Positions 34,577 to 47,517 are shown, numbered from the stretch's first letter. The stretch is 64,000 nt of DNA from Siphonodentalium dalli (GCA_032622095.1 CP136064.1:144415954-144479953), one strand, 5' to 3'. Program-made: numbers and translations. Notes: generated from the sequence alone by a model not told the origin.

Positions 34577-35340
34577 ATGTACATGGTACGGAGACAACGG
34601 AATACACAAAACAATACCTACCCCGTGTCAAGTGCGGACGAAGACACGAATGACATGATGATGCAAAAATTGAACGAAATAGTTGTAAAATTGAACAAAC
34701 TGGATACCATCGAGACTGACATTACAAGCATGATATCGGAATTTACACAAATGAAACAGGACAAAAGTAACAAGGACAATCTGAATTCTGCAAACGATAG
34801 TATGGTGAAGGCAGAGCAAGCGTTCAAACAAAAATGTACGGAAATGGACGAATTGAAAACTAAAATGGAGCGACGAATGAAGGCTTTAGAGGAAACAAAT
34901 TTAAATCTAAAAACCGAACTGATTGATCAGAAATGCAGATCCATGAGAGATAATTTGTTGTTTTATAATATTCCGGAATCTACGACTGGTGAGAATTGCA
35001 GAAAAATTATACTTGAATTCTGTGAGAAAAAACTTGGAATCCAAAATGCTTCATCGGATATTAAAATAGACCGGGCTCATCGTGTCGGAAAATATAACAA
35101 AACCACATCTGTAAACAATCCTAGACCTATTGTTGCCAAATTTAATTATTATCAGGATCCTGATGAAATATTCAAGAGGAAATCAGCACTGGCAAAAACC
35201 GACTATGGAATATCAGAACAGTTACCGCCAGAGATGTTGGAGAAGCGAAAGAGCTTTTCAAGTCTGCCAGAAAAGATAATAAGAAAGCAGTGCTTGTCAG
35301 AGACAAATTATTTATCGATGGAATTGAATATGTTAGATAG
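34577..35340 (+). pseudogene. LINE-4 ORF1: L1-type coiled-coil/RRM protein
   Basis: Starts MYMVRRQRNTQNNTYPVSSA. A long coiled coil runs from about residue 25 to 120 (KLNEIVVKLNKLDTIETDI ... KMERRMKALEETNLNLKTEL). The RRM-like domain follows (SMRDNLLFYNIPESTTGENC, LGIQNASSDIKIDRAHRVGK) and then the C-terminal domain (RPIVAKFNYYQDPDEIFKRK). Near 35,246-35,250 one base is missing. In the restored frame the C-terminus reads KELFKSARKDNKKAVLVRDK and ends IDGIEYVR at TAG 35,338-35,340. In the present frame the copy runs on to 35,362 with unrelated residues. L1-type ORF1 proteins bind RNA and act as nucleic-acid chaperones. Confidence 0.85.
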
Positions 35341-38300
35341 GGATTCGTGGAGAGTCAATTAAAATGTATCTCATGGAATATAAACGGTGGTTTCGCTCAG
35401 AAAAGAAAGGATGCTAATTTTTTGCAATTTATCGAGAAATATGATATTATATTCCTCTGTCATGTTGGAAATATTAAATCTAACTGTGAGATTTCTGGAT
35501 ATGATGTCCGTATTGTCAATAGAAATGTTTGTCCAAAAAGTGGTGGTATTGTCATGATAACGAGAAATAATATTACTCCATTTGTTCAAATTATCCAGGA
35601 GTCCGAGGTTGGTTACTTGATATGCAAAATAGCGAAATCACCTTTATGTCTTCAGAAAGATATTGTATCATGTCATATGTATATTCCCCATGAAACTTCA
35701 GTATTCTATCGTAGAGACGATGTTGACTTCTTTGATGTTATCAAATCGCTGCATAAGGTATACTCCGACAATGATACTATGTTCATGATATGTGGTGACC
35801 TGAATAGTAGAACAGGTTCAATTGATGACTTTTTTAAAAATTAATCCACATATACCGAATGAAGCATCTGAAATTGAGCTATGTTATCAGAAAAGACGAA
35901 ATAGGGACTCTGGCACAAATAATTTCGGAACAAAATTGATTAGTGTGTGTCATAACACAGGCTTACAAATATTAAATGGGCGAGTCTTGAATTCACCGGG
36001 ATCACAATTCACATGTTTTACACCCAACGGGTGCAGTGCAATTGACTATTGTTTATCAATGTATCGAGATTTCTCAAATATTGTTGAATTTAATGTGTTG
36101 TGTCCTCATAAATTATCTGACCACGCCCCTCTAATATGTTCTGTTGATGCAACATTTCCTGAACCTGAATACCAGCAGTATAAAGGTAACAGTAGTATAG
36201 TCCGGTTCTAATGAAATGGGATTCTGAAAAAGCTGAACTGATTTCTTCAGCTCTTCGTAGTAATTTGTCTGAACTCAATGGTCTGTTAGACGACTGTAAC
36301 CATATCCTAACATCCGAAAATGACCTTGTTACTCTTATGACATCGTTTCATGAAAAACTGACTGATATTGTGCAACCAATTTTAACTCGCCCAATAAATG
36401 AAAATCGACCAAAAATTAAACGGAAACGAGCTAACGGGTGGTTTGATGGGTCGTGCTCTATGGCACGTCGTATGTATAACTCGGCTAGAAATAGATACAA
36501 GAGACATCCTACGACTGAGAATCTTAATATTTTCAGGCGTGCTAACACTGTGTACAACACAACTAAACGACGCTCCAAACATAAGTTCAAAGTTAGATTT
36601 GGACAAGAAATTTTCAATATGGCAAATGAAAATCCGCGTACATTCTGGAAGAAAATAAAGCAATTGAAGAACCCTCATAGGAGCTCTCATAACATTGATA
36701 TCGGGTCTTTTGAAACCCATTTTAGAGAAGTTTTTTAGAAAGGGTCTTTGTTCTATAATAATGATTTAGAGCCAAATGTTGATTATAACGAGATCGCTAT
36801 AGATTGTTTACATTGCGATTTAACCATGGGAGAGGTCGAATCGGCGATTAAAAGTTTGAAGATTGGGAAAGCCAGTGGCCCTGATGGAATACCAGCCGAA
36901 ATATACAAATACAATATTGATATATTTGGGCCTCTGTTTTTGAAAGTTTTCAATCTGATATTTAAAAATTCCACTTGCCCGAGCGAATGGAATAAATGTT
37001 CTATTACACCCGTACCAAAGAAAGGTGACTTAACTGATCCTAATAATTACCGGGGAATAGTCTTAGTTAATGTGAGCACAAAGCTGTACTCACAAGTACC
37101 GAATAATAGACTAGTTGAATGGGCTGAAAAACATATATTTGATCAGTACCAATTCGGTTTTCGAAAAGGTAAATCAACGACCGACGGTATTTTTATTTGG
37201 AATGCAATAATTAGAAAGCAATTATCTAGACGTGAGAAAGTTTACTGTGCTTTTATTGATTACACGAAGGCGTTTGACAGTATAAACATGAATTTGCTTT
37301 GGGAGAAATTGGCAGCTTATGGAATTAGTTCAAAATTAATTCGTGCAATAAAATCTCTGTATACTTGTGTGAAATTAAGGGTTAAATTTAATTCACAATT
37401 ATCCGACTATTTCGACTCGAGTTTTGGAGTAAAACAAGGTGATCCATTATCATCTACACTTTTTTGTCTGTACCTTAATGATTTTGTGGGAAATTTGTTG
37501 AAAAATAATGAAAATTATATTACAATGAATGATACTCCCATCCCTGCATTGCTGTATGCTGATGACACCTTATTGATTGCAAAATCGCCTGAACAGTTAC
37601 AAAGAGCTTTAGGTGAAACGAGTAATTATTGTGAAAAGTGGGGTCTAAAAATAAACACAATTAAAACTAAAATAGTGGTATTTTCAGACCAGAAATCGGA
37701 AGAAAACTTGAAATTTGATGTTGACAATGCTTGTCTAGATGTTGTTGAATCATTCATGTATTTAGGTGTTGAAATGGTTAATAACGGAAAATTTCAAATG
37801 TTAGAGAAACTGTTGACACAGTATGGTTATAGATCCCTCTATAACCTATACGATCTGCTGAATGAAGCTTACTTTGATCCAATACACGCCTGCAACTTAT
37901 TTGATATATCTGTTGGTTCCGTATTATCATATGGGTGTGAGATTTGGGGGTTCAATGACGCCCCTGATATTGAAATTCTGCACAGGAAGTTTTGCAAGTC
38001 ATCAGATAACAGCGATGCAGTCTTGGGTGAATTGGGTTGTTTCCCATTGTCTATATTACGATTATATCGAATCTTTAACTATTGGATTCATGTTATTCAG
38101 GAACAAAACTCATTAATCTGTAATGTATATGAATCAATTCGAACGACTGTTATTCAGGTTTGTCGCATAAAGAGAAAAACTGGACATTTTTGTTGAAGTC
38201 TACTTTAGACAAACTTGGTTTAGGGTATATGTGGTATAATCAAGATTTTATCATACCCGATTTGAAAGTAATTAAATCGCGTTTACGCGACCAGTTTATA

Positions 38301-38735
38301 CAAACATGGCATACTTCTATAGATTCTTCATCAAAACTATGTACTTATGGCAAGATGAAATTGTTGTTCCAATATGAAACATATTTATCAACTGTTAAGC
38401 AACTGAAATTCCGAATAGCTCTGACGAAATTTAGAATAAGTGCTCATTGCTTAGAAATTGAGACAGGTAGATATACAGGCGTAGACAGGAAAAGGAGATT
38501 GTGTAATTGTTGTCAGCTAAAAGCGGTTGAAAATGAATATCACTTTCTACTGGTCTGTCCAGCCTATATTGGTATACGACGTCGATATCTGAAAACATTC
38601 TATTGTCACTGGCCAACCATACAGAAATTTGATATACTAATGAAAAATGAATCTAGATTTTCGTTGAATCGGTTAGCAAAATACTTATATCACAGCTGCT
38701 TTAGAAGAGATAAATTATTGTCCTCAATGAGTTAG
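35341..38735 (+). pseudogene. LINE-4 ORF2: AP endonuclease and reverse transcriptase
   Basis: The frame follows the ORF1 TAG directly (GGATTCGTGGAGAGTCAATT) with no ATG before the endonuclease start KCISWNINGG. Endonuclease motifs are CGDLNSRTG and, after a shift at the poly-T near 35,832, LSDHAPLICSV with the normal SDH. A stop near 36,210 and TAG at 36,736 interrupt the linker (FWKKIKQLKNPH). RT motifs are KASGPDGIPAEIYK, YRGIVLVNVSTKLYS, FRKGKSTTDGIF, FIDYTKAFDSI, GVKQGDPLSSTLFCLYLNDF and YADDTLLIA. A shift near 38,160-38,195 leads to the C-terminal region with CNCCQLKAVENEYHFLLVC. Codons from 38,204 on are repeated at 42,443-42,974. Confidence 0.9.
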
Positions 38736-39068
38736 TAAATTTCCAATTTAGAATTTAAAGTTCTGAACTTAGATTAATGTATATATATATAGTCTGTCTG
38801 ATGCACCCTTTGAGTGATTCGGATTTTTCCTGGTACACTATAATAATGACCCTATCTAGTTGGTGAAAATGCAGTGAATCGTGGATGCCGGAATAATCGT
38901 GAGTCACTCATGGGTCCGTCGCGCTGTTACACGAGCGTATGTTACGCCCTCCATCCGCTAGGGACCTTTATAACCCAATTGAATTGTTTTTTAAACTTTA
39001 TTATTTGTATATGCAATAAATGTATTGACTTCATTTATATGCAATAAACTATTGACTTGACTTGACTT
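38736..39068 (+). other. LINE-4 3' untranslated region with pentanucleotide tail
   Basis: Contains two CAATAAA signals and ends in ATTGACTTGACTTGACTTGG, a (TTGAC)n tail typical of LINEs that end in short tandem repeats. LINE-5 follows tail-to-tail on the other strand. Confidence 0.75.
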
Positions 39069-39257
39069 GGTTAACGTAATTAGTTAATTAATCATATTCA
39101 AGTTAATGTTGCCATCAGGACGTGACACGGGGTTTGACAAATAAGAATAGAAAATGTGTTATGGCAGTTTACAGGCTGTCGCCCTGTCAGGTGGAAGCTA
39201 CCTGATTTAACCCGGAGAACAGGTAGCTACGGAAATTTGAATCTCTTTGATAATTTT

Positions 39258-40508
39258 TCACGTTTTCTTGAAAACAGATGGTCGTGTGCTCCTTAAAAGC
39301 ATTTTCAATTTACCAAGACTGTATGTATTTTTCGAAAAAACAGGAAATAATGATTCCCTCAAATCGGAGAAGATTGGGCAATCAATCAGGTAGTGTATTT
39401 CGTCGCCGATTGCATTCAGATTACACAAGGTACATACACGCTGCTCTCTCGGAACGTTGTTCCAACTTCCTGATTCTACTGGCAGTTTATGATTTCTGGT
39501 TCTGAACCGAGCCAAAGTGAATACGTTATTTTGATTACTAGAATTTAGATAGTTTTCGAAAGTGAATTCTGTCTTAATCAAGGAATAAAACATGCCCTTT
39601 CTGGAAAGTGATATATCAATTTGCCACCCTTGTATAAACTGATCTTTTAAAATGTGTGTGACATACTTGAGAATGCACATCGTGTTGATGAGTGAATATT
39701 GGTTCGCCCAAACATGAGACACCCCACAACAATCAAGTATTCCTTTAACTGCGTAAATCCACGGTGAAAAGAATATCCCATTTGTGTAATGATTATACAG
39801 CAATGTATAGAGCAATTTTTACATTTTGCTATGTGTATTTGTGACAAGCGAAAACCAGAATTTTAGCAGTCTATTTTTGAATGTAACTTATATGGGGTAT
39901 CTACCTGTTTCGCCATAAACCATATATGTTGGAGTTGACTTTTTGAGGTTCAGAATAATCTTACAAAACTTTAATAGAACTTATGTCACCAAGCCCCCAT
40001 ATATCACAGCCGTATGTAAGTATTGGTACCACCATTTGATCAAACAACATGAACGTGCATTTAATAGAGAGGTTATTCCGTTTTCCGATCTTAAGCAAAT
40101 CATACATCGCTTTGGTGGCTTTGTTACAAGTGTATTGCTTCATAGCTTTGAAAGAACCTGTTCTACCGAAATGAACACCAAGGTAGTTAAAAGCATTGAC
40201 ATATTGTAGTTGGTTTCCAAGGAGATTTATTTCTGGGTAATGTTTTGGCTTTCGTTTTGCGAAACAGACTAACTTTATTTTTGAGATGTTTACCCCAAGG
40301 TGCCAAATATCACAATAGTCAGCAAATAAATCAAGTGAATATTGCAGTCCATGTGGGGATTCTGCCATTAGAACCGTATCATCCGCATAAAGCATGATAA
40401 ACAGCTTCATATATATTTCCAATGTTTCAAGTTCGTCAGGCGTGGTTTTCAAGCCGATTACGTCACATTCCACGAGAATATGTCGATCTTCAGGTATTAA
40501 ATGAGCAT
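39258..40508 (-). pseudogene. LINE-5 (copy 1): 5'-truncated reverse transcriptase
   Basis: Reading down from about 40,508, AHLIPEDRHILVECDVIGLK precedes the RT active site YADDTVLMAESPHG. It continues through NISKIKLVCFAKRK, FNYLGVHFGRTGSF and LTYGCDIWGLGD (to 39,961). After a shift or deletion (39,816-39,960), the C-terminal region runs from 39,815: KDQFIQGWQIDISLSRKGMF, then CTLCNLNAIGDEIHYLIDC and DLRESLFPVFSKN, ending at 39,258. The same domain order as LINE-4 and similar motifs place both in one clade. The truncation is just upstream of YADD. Confidence 0.85.
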
Positions 40509-41100
40509 TACTTGAATTTATTTACTCAATTGACTGTGTATTAACTTGTAAGGTAATATTGACATTACATTGCTACCTTTAATATACAGGACAAATTTAA
40601 ATGAGAGGAACTAAATGTATATGTACAACTATTGGAACTTAAGGCATGACATTTCCAACTATTGACCTATAAGGGACGTCAATTTGGTATTGCTATGAGT
40701 CAATCTTAAAGAGGTACTATACACTAAATTCAGGGAGAGGAGGGTATTCTAAGTGATTTAGCACTTGTCCTCCAATCCCTTTTGTCATAAACTAATTTAA
40801 TTTATGAACAAATAAAATATGTTTAAACTAAATTCGGCATTTATGGGACCATCTCCTTTTATACTCAACAGAATATATGCAACAAATGAATGCATTTGCA
40901 TGAGCCATGGGTTACAGTTAGTGCAAAATGTCCTTATTGTTCAATAAAAAAATGACACATTCCTTCGTAGGCATGTACTTGTGCACAAAGTACCAGAGAA
41001 ACACAGTACCTGAGAATTTAGTCAACTACCAATGACAGTGGAAACAAATCACAAACATAGTATAATACATGTAAGCATGTATGTACATATAAATTGTGTA
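40509..41100. other. Non-coding spacer within the duplication (copy 1; 44,748-45,340 in copy 2)
   Basis: AT-rich sequence between LINE-5 and LINE-6. The first ~90 bases may still be decayed LINE-5. No other feature is visible. Confidence 0.4.
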
Positions 41101-41103
41101 TTA

Positions 41104-42276
41104 ATACACTGACTTGACTTGAAACATATTTTATTTGCAAAATATACAAAATGGATTGGGGCAAAAATTTTTGCAACTTATGAAGCCCCTCTCCTAATAC
41201 AATATTATAACACACATGTGATACAGATGGCGGTACAAACTTATTTACATGGTGAGAAGTTATGGGAGATATAGTGTGTAGCGCCTTCCAGAGATGATCC
41301 AACATGAGATTGCTTCTTATCTGTGAGAAAATTTGTATTTGAAGAATGTCACTACTTTATTAATGTTGGAATGATTGACAAATGTCAATATATTATCTAT
41401 TCTTAGTACTTTTATGTTGGTTGTAAAATATAATGGTAGACTTGATTCGTTCTCTATTTTGTTATTGTTGTGCTCTGGAAGGCAATACAGATGATAAATC
41501 AGAATGAAATGTTTGAATGGGAGGTCTGTCCACTTGTGAGGTAAAAGTTGAAATTCCGGAAGCAAGTATAGATTCGCAAATAAGATACATATAATCATTA
41601 GGGGTCAAAACGCTTAGTCGCTGCAATATATTGCTGTGTGATGGAAAATAGTTTCATATTTTGTTGGGACGAGAGATAAGGTATTCCACACATGAGTTCT
41701 GAAGTATGGCTTACTTTGAGATTTTCGCGAGCTAGTTTCTCAAAGAGAACTGAGCGCTCACGTTGGTACAATGGGCACATGAAGAAATATTGATAGGCGT
41801 CTTCAGATCGATTTCCACATGAGCATGCGGGGATGTCAGCAATATAATTATTGAACATATCACATCGGAGTTCACTGCAAAAATTACATATGCGACAATG
41901 AAAATGTTGTATTTTCTGCGTCCAGCATAGAAATGTAGAGGGGGGGGGTGATTGTGGGATCTATATGATACAAGTTGGTTTTAAAGGTAGAAGATTGATC
42001 AGCATCGGTGATTACTTTGGGAAGCTTATTCCATTCTAACACCATCGCTGGAAAAAAAGAATGTTTGAAGTGTTCAGTATTCCAATAGTATGAGTAAAAT
42101 TTACCTGGGCGTCTCCAATTATAATCTGCAACCTCGTGTGATCTGGGGGGAAGTGTATTGGCTAGATAAGAAGGGGCTAGATTATTGATAATTTTATAGA
42201 GTGCCTGCAGTTTATTTAGTTGACGTCGTTTATTGAGTGATGGCCATCCGACCTCCTGTAATACACTTACATACAT
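41104..42276 (-). pseudogene. LINE-6 (copy 1): 5'-truncated L2/CR1-like C-terminus and 3' UTR
   Basis: From 42,276 downward: SVLQEVGWPSLNKRRQLNKL, YKIINNLAPSYLANTLPPRS and FKHSFFPAMVLEWNKLP. This is the same post-RT module as LINE-1, LINE-2 and LINE-3 (VGWEKLSKRR..., LPHTINLWNELKP). A shift near the G-run at 41,941-41,948 precedes CSELRCDMFNNYIADIPACS and DAYQYFFMC, and the frame ends KRFDP at 41,598. The 3' UTR ends on the minus strand with AATAAAATATGTTTCAAGTC and a (CAAGT)n tail near 41,104. No RT core remains. Confidence 0.8.
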
Positions 42277-42434
42277 ACAGGTATACTTCGCAAATCTACT
42301 TCACCATATTAAATATCATATTTAGTTTTCGACATTATTCAGTTTCATTAACTTCCAAGAACAAAGAAAAACTGTGAATTAATTTTTTTTTTTGTAATTA
42401 GGGGCTTAGAAGTGAGATATTTAAAGTTGGAACT

Positions 42435-42974
42435 ATGAATAGTTTAGACAAACTTGGTTTAGGGTATATGTGGTATAATCAAGATTTTATCATACCCGAT
42501 TTGAAAGTAATTAAATCGCGTTTACGCGACCAGTTTATACAAACATGGCATACTTCTATAGATTCTTCATCAAAACTATGTACTTATGGCAAGATGAAAT
42601 TGTTGTTCCAATATGAAACATATTTATCAACTGTTAAGCAACTGAAATTCCGAATAGCTCTGACGAAATTTAGAATAAGTGCTCATTGCTTAGAAATTGA
42701 GACAGGTAGATATACAGGCGTAGACAGGAAAAGGAGATTGTGTAATTGTTGTCAGCTAAAAGCGGTTGAAAATGAATATCACTTTCTACTGGTCTGTCCA
42801 GCCTATATTGGTATACGACGTCGATATCTGAAAACATTCTATTGTCACTGGCCAACCATACAGAAATTTGATATACTAATGAAAAATGAATCTAGATTTT
42901 CGTTGAATCGGTTAGCAAAATACTTATATCACAGCTGCTTTAGAAGAGATAAATTATTGTCCTCAATGAGTTAG
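42435..42974 (+). pseudogene. LINE-4 C-terminal fragment repeated in duplication copy 2
   Basis: The ATG at 42,435 comes from junction sequence (MNS), after which the residues from LDKLGLGYMWYNQDF to LLSSMS equal those at 38,201-38,735. The first three codons derive from the other end of the duplicated unit, so this is a chance fusion without RT. Confidence 0.9.
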
Positions 42975-43496
42975 TAAATTTCCAATTTAGAATTTAAAGT
43001 TCTGAACTTAGATTAATGTATATATATATAGTCTGTCTGATGCACCCTTTGAGTGATTCGGATTTTTCCTGGTACACTATAATAATGACCCTATCTAGTT
43101 GGTGAAAATGCAGTGAATCGTGGATGCCGGAATAATCGTGAGTCACTCATGGGTCCGTCGCGCTGTTACACGAGCGTATGTTACGCCCTCCATCCGCTAG
43201 GGACCTTTATAACCCAATTGAATTGTTTTTTAAACTTTATTATTTGTATATGCAATAAATGTATTGACTTCATTTATATGCAATAAACTATTGACTTGAC
43301 TTGACTTGGTTAACGTAATTAGTTAATTAATCATATTCAAGTTAATGTTGCCATCAGGACGTGACACGGGGTTTGACAAATAAGAATAGAAAATGTGTTA
43401 TGGCAGTTTACAGGCTGTCGCCCTGTCAGGTGGAAGCTACCTGATTTAACCCGGAGAACAGGTAGCTACGGAAATTTGAATCTCTTTGATAATTTT

Positions 43497-44747
43497 TCAC
43501 GTTTTCTTGAAAACAGATGGTCGTGTGCTCCTTAAAAGCATTTTCAATTTACCAAGACTGTATGTATTTTTCGAAAAAACAGGAAATAATGATTCCCTCA
43601 AATCGGAGAAGATTGGGCAATCAATCAGGTAGTGTATTTCGTCGCCGATTGCATTCAGATTACACAAGGTACATACACGCTGCTCTCTCGGAACGTTGTT
43701 CCAACTTCCTGATTCTACTGGCAGTTTATGATTTCTGGTTCTGAACCGAGCCAAAGTGAATACGTTATTTTGATTACTAGAATTTAGATAGTTTTCGAAA
43801 GTGAATTCTGTCTTAATCAAGGAATAAAACATGCCCTTTCTGGAAAGTGATATATCAATTTGCCACCCTTGTATAAACTGATCTTTTAAAATGTGTGTGA
43901 CATACTTGAGAATGCACATCGTGTTGATGAGTGAATATTGGTTCGCCCAAACATGAGACACCCCACAACAATCAAGTATTCCGTTAACTGCGTAAATCCA
44001 CGGTGAAAAGAATATCCCATTTGTGTAATGATTATACAGCAATGTGTAGAGCAATTTTTACATTTTGCTATGTGTATTTGTGACAAGCGAAAACCAGAAT
44101 TTTAGCAGTCTATTTTTGAATGTAACTTATATGGGGTATCTACCTGTTTCGCCAAAAACCATATATGTTGGAGTTGACTTTTTGAGGTTCAGAATAATCT
44201 TACAAAACTTTAATAGAACTTATGTCACCAAGCCCCCATATATCACAGCCGTATGTAAGTATTGGTACCACCATTTGATCAAACAACATGAACGTGCATT
44301 TAATAGAGAGGTTATTCCGTTTTCCGATCTTAAGCAAATCATACATCGCTTTGGTGGCTTTGTTACAAGTGTATTGCTTCATAGCTTTGAAAGAACCTGT
44401 TCTACCAAAATGAACACCAAGGTAGTTAAAAGCATTGACATATTGTAGTTGGTTTCCAAGGAGATTTATTTCTGGGTAATGTTTTGGCTTTCGTTTTGCG
44501 AAACAGACTAACTTTATTTTTGAGATGTTTACCCCAAGGTGCCAAATATCACAATAGTCAGCAAATAAATCAAGTGAATATTGCAGTCCATGTGGGGATT
44601 CTGCCATTAGAACCGTATCATCCGCATAAAGCATGATAAGCAGCTTCATATATATTTCCAATGTTTCAAGTTCGTCAGGCGTGGTTTTCAAGCCGATTAC
44701 GTCACATTCCACGAGAATATGTCGATCTTCAGGTATTAAATGAGCAT
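43497..44747 (-). pseudogene. LINE-5 (copy 2)
   Basis: Duplicate of 39,258-40,508 with the same truncation and break. Visible residue changes are few: AVKGILD becomes AVNGILD, and MKLFIML becomes MKLLIML before YADD. Confidence 0.9.
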
Positions 44748-45343
44748 TACTTGAATTTATTTACTCAATTGACTGTGTATTAACTTGTAAGGTAATATTG
44801 ACATTACATTGCTACCTTTAATATACAGGACAAATTTAAATGAGAGGAACTAAATGTATATGTACAACTATTGGAACTTAAGGCATGACATTTCCAACTA
44901 TTGACCTATAAGGGACGTCAATTTGGTATTGCTATGAGTCAATCTTAAAGAGGTACTATACACTAAATTCAGGGAGAGGAGGGTATTCTAAGTGATTTAG
45001 CACTTGTCCTCCAATCCCTTTTGTCATAAACTAATTAAATTTATGAACAAATAAAATATGTTTAAACTAAATTCGGCCATTTATGGGACCATCTCCTTTT
45101 ATACTCAACAGAATATATGCAACAAATGAATGCATTTGCATGAGCCATGGGTTACAGTTAGTGCAAAATGTCCTTATTGTTCAATAAAAAAATGACACAT
45201 TCCTTCGTAGGCATGTACTTGTGCACAAAGTACCAGAGAAACACAGTACCTGAGAATTTAGTCAACTACCAATGACAGTGGAAACAAATCACAAACATAG
45301 TATAATACATGTAAGCATGTATGTACATATAAATTGTGTATTA

Positions 45344-46517
45344 ATACACTGACTTGACTTGAAACATATTTTATTTGCAAAATATACAAAAGGGATTGGG
45401 GCACAAATTTTTGCAACTTATGAAGCCCCTCTCCTAATACAATATTATAACACACATGTGATACAGATGGCGGTACAAACTTATTTACATGGTGAGAAGT
45501 TATGGGAGATATAGTGTGTAGCGCCTTCCAGAGATGATCCAACATGAGATTGCTTCTTATCTGTGAGAAAATTTGTATTTGAAGAATGTCACTACTTTAT
45601 TAATGTTGGAATGATTGACAAGTGTCAATATATTATCTATTCTTAGTACTTTTATGTTGGTTGTAAAATATAATGGTAGACTTGATTCGTTCTCTATTTT
45701 GTTATTGTTGTGCTCTGGAAGGCAATACAGATGATAAATCAGAATGAAATGTTTGAATGGGAGGTCTGTCCACTTGTGAGGTAAAAGTTGAAATTCCGGA
45801 AGCAAGTATAGATTCGCAAATAAGATACATATAATCATTAGGGGTCAAAACGCTTAGTCGCTGCAATATATTGCTGTGTGATGGAAAATAGTTTCATATT
45901 TTGTTGGGACGAGAGATAAGGTATTCCACACATGAGTTCTGAAGTATGGCTTACTTTGAGATTTTCGCGGGCTAGTTTCTCAAAGAGAACTGAGCGCTCA
46001 CGTTGGTACAATGGGCACATGAAGAAATATTGATAGGCGTCTTCAGATCGATTTCCACATGAGCATGCGGGGATGTCAGCAATATAATTATTGAACATAT
46101 CACATCGGAGTTCACTGCAAAAATTACATATGCGACAATGAAAATGTTGTATTTTCTGCGTCCAGCATAGAAATGTAGAGGGGGGGGGGTGATTGTGGGA
46201 TCTATATGATACAAGTTGGTTTTAAAGGTAGAAGATTGATCAGCATCGGTGATTACTTTGGGAAGCTTATTCCATTCTAACACCATCGCTGGAAAAAAAG
46301 AATGTTTGAAGTGTTCAGTATTCCAATAGTATGAGTAAAATTTACCTGGGCGTCTCCAATTATAATCTGCAACCTCGTGTGATCTGGGGGGAAGTGTATT
46401 GGCTAGATAAGAAGGGGCTAGATTATTGATAATTTTATAGAGTGCCTGCAGTTTATTTAGTTGACGTCGTTTATTGAGTGATGGCCATCCGACCTCCTGT
46501 AATACACTTACATACAT
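45344..46517 (-). pseudogene. LINE-6 (copy 2)
   Basis: Duplicate of 41,104-42,276. One extra G in the homopolymer at about 46,180 changes which frame stays open. The first frame now runs 46,517-45,972 and ends in VRQFSLRN-like unrelated residues instead of stopping at 41,884. This shows the frame break is homopolymer-driven. Confidence 0.85.
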
Positions 46518-46683
46518 ACAGGTCTACTTCGCAAATCTACTTCACCATATTAAATATCATATTTAGTTTTCGACATTATTCAGTTTCATTAACTTCCAAG
46601 AACAAAGAAAAACTGTGAATTAAATTTTTTTTTTGTAATTAGGGGCTTAGAAGTGAGATATTTAAAGTTGGAACTATGAATAG

Positions 46684-47262
46684 AATACATATTTAAATAA
46701 ATGCATGCTAATAATAATAATGATACCCGTTAGGCTACTATTAACAATAATACAACACTTTCTAATTGAAACCTAATGTCAATGTAATCAGGCTAATTTA
46801 ATTTGATGCCAATAGATCTAAATGATTGAAGGTCAAAACAACACCCAACAGAGTTCATGGTGACGGTCAATTGGCACTATTAATATTATTGACTGGTTTT
46901 CAATAGTATATATATATCTTTTATTCCTCCATTTCTGAAGAGTCAATTTTTTTCAATGAATAACAATATTATCACAGCGATATAATAAGAGTTAAAATGC
47001 GAGGAATGTGACTGGTAAGTATCGAAAAACGGTTCTAATAATTTCATCAGAACGAGTTGATTTAATTAAAGTAACCAAGAAACCCGACAACCTTTCTGTA
47101 ATCTTTTAAAAGAACCGCGGGATGAGACGGAAGTCGATGCGATTTCGCGTGCGGCAAGACTCAAGGCCAAGGACGTCTGCGACGGTAGGCAGTTGATATC
47201 GGTCGGCTAAGGAAGTTTCGATTGTTGACCTTGATATGACTGTTGAACCCCAAATGACCTTT
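46684..47262. other. No recognisable feature
   Basis: Non-coding sequence between the duplication and repeat R copy B. A (TAA)n stretch lies near 46,709-46,722. A GC-richer stretch lies at 47,110-47,200. Confidence 0.4.
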
Positions 47263-47517
47263 CGTGACGGAAGTAAAATTTATGTTTCGCGCATGCGCTA
47301 TGTGCAATTTTTCGTACTTTCGTAAAATGACACGAACAAAGTTTTTCATCTTGCTGAATTCAAACTTAATTGATTAGAACACGTATTTTAATACGATTAT
47401 CAGAGTTTACCGAAATTGAATGTGGTATTGAGTGGGAACGTTACATCCTTCAATATGAATTCAACGACTATTGGCTGATAAACTGGTTGAAATCTCGATT
47501 TGAATCGAAGTTCGGGT

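Larger units (their letters stand above)
38204..42442 (+). repeat. 4.24-kb direct tandem duplication, copy 1
   Basis: The unit begins inside the LINE-4 C-terminal coding region (TTTAGACAAACTTGG) and ends ...AACTATGAATAG, after which the same TTTAGACAAACTTGG starts copy 2 at 42,443. It holds the LINE-4 C-terminus and 3' end, LINE-5 and LINE-6 fragments. Only about a dozen differences from copy 2 are visible by eye. Confidence 0.95.
42443..46683 (+). repeat. 4.24-kb direct tandem duplication, copy 2
   Basis: The offset is 4239 bp over most of the unit and 4240-4241 bp near the end because of single-base indels, for instance one extra G in the G-run at about 46,180. Substitutions include C/G/T changes near 43,983, 44,046, 44,155, 44,406, 44,639, 45,391, 45,403, 45,622, 45,970 and 46,523. 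The pattern is recent duplication with slight divergence, or two haplotypes placed in tandem by the assembly. Confidence 0.95.

Noticed and set aside
42435-42974. Intact 179-codon gene starting MNSLDKLGLGYMW
   Set aside because: The ATG comes from the duplication junction and the rest is the LINE-4 C-terminus; a chance fusion.
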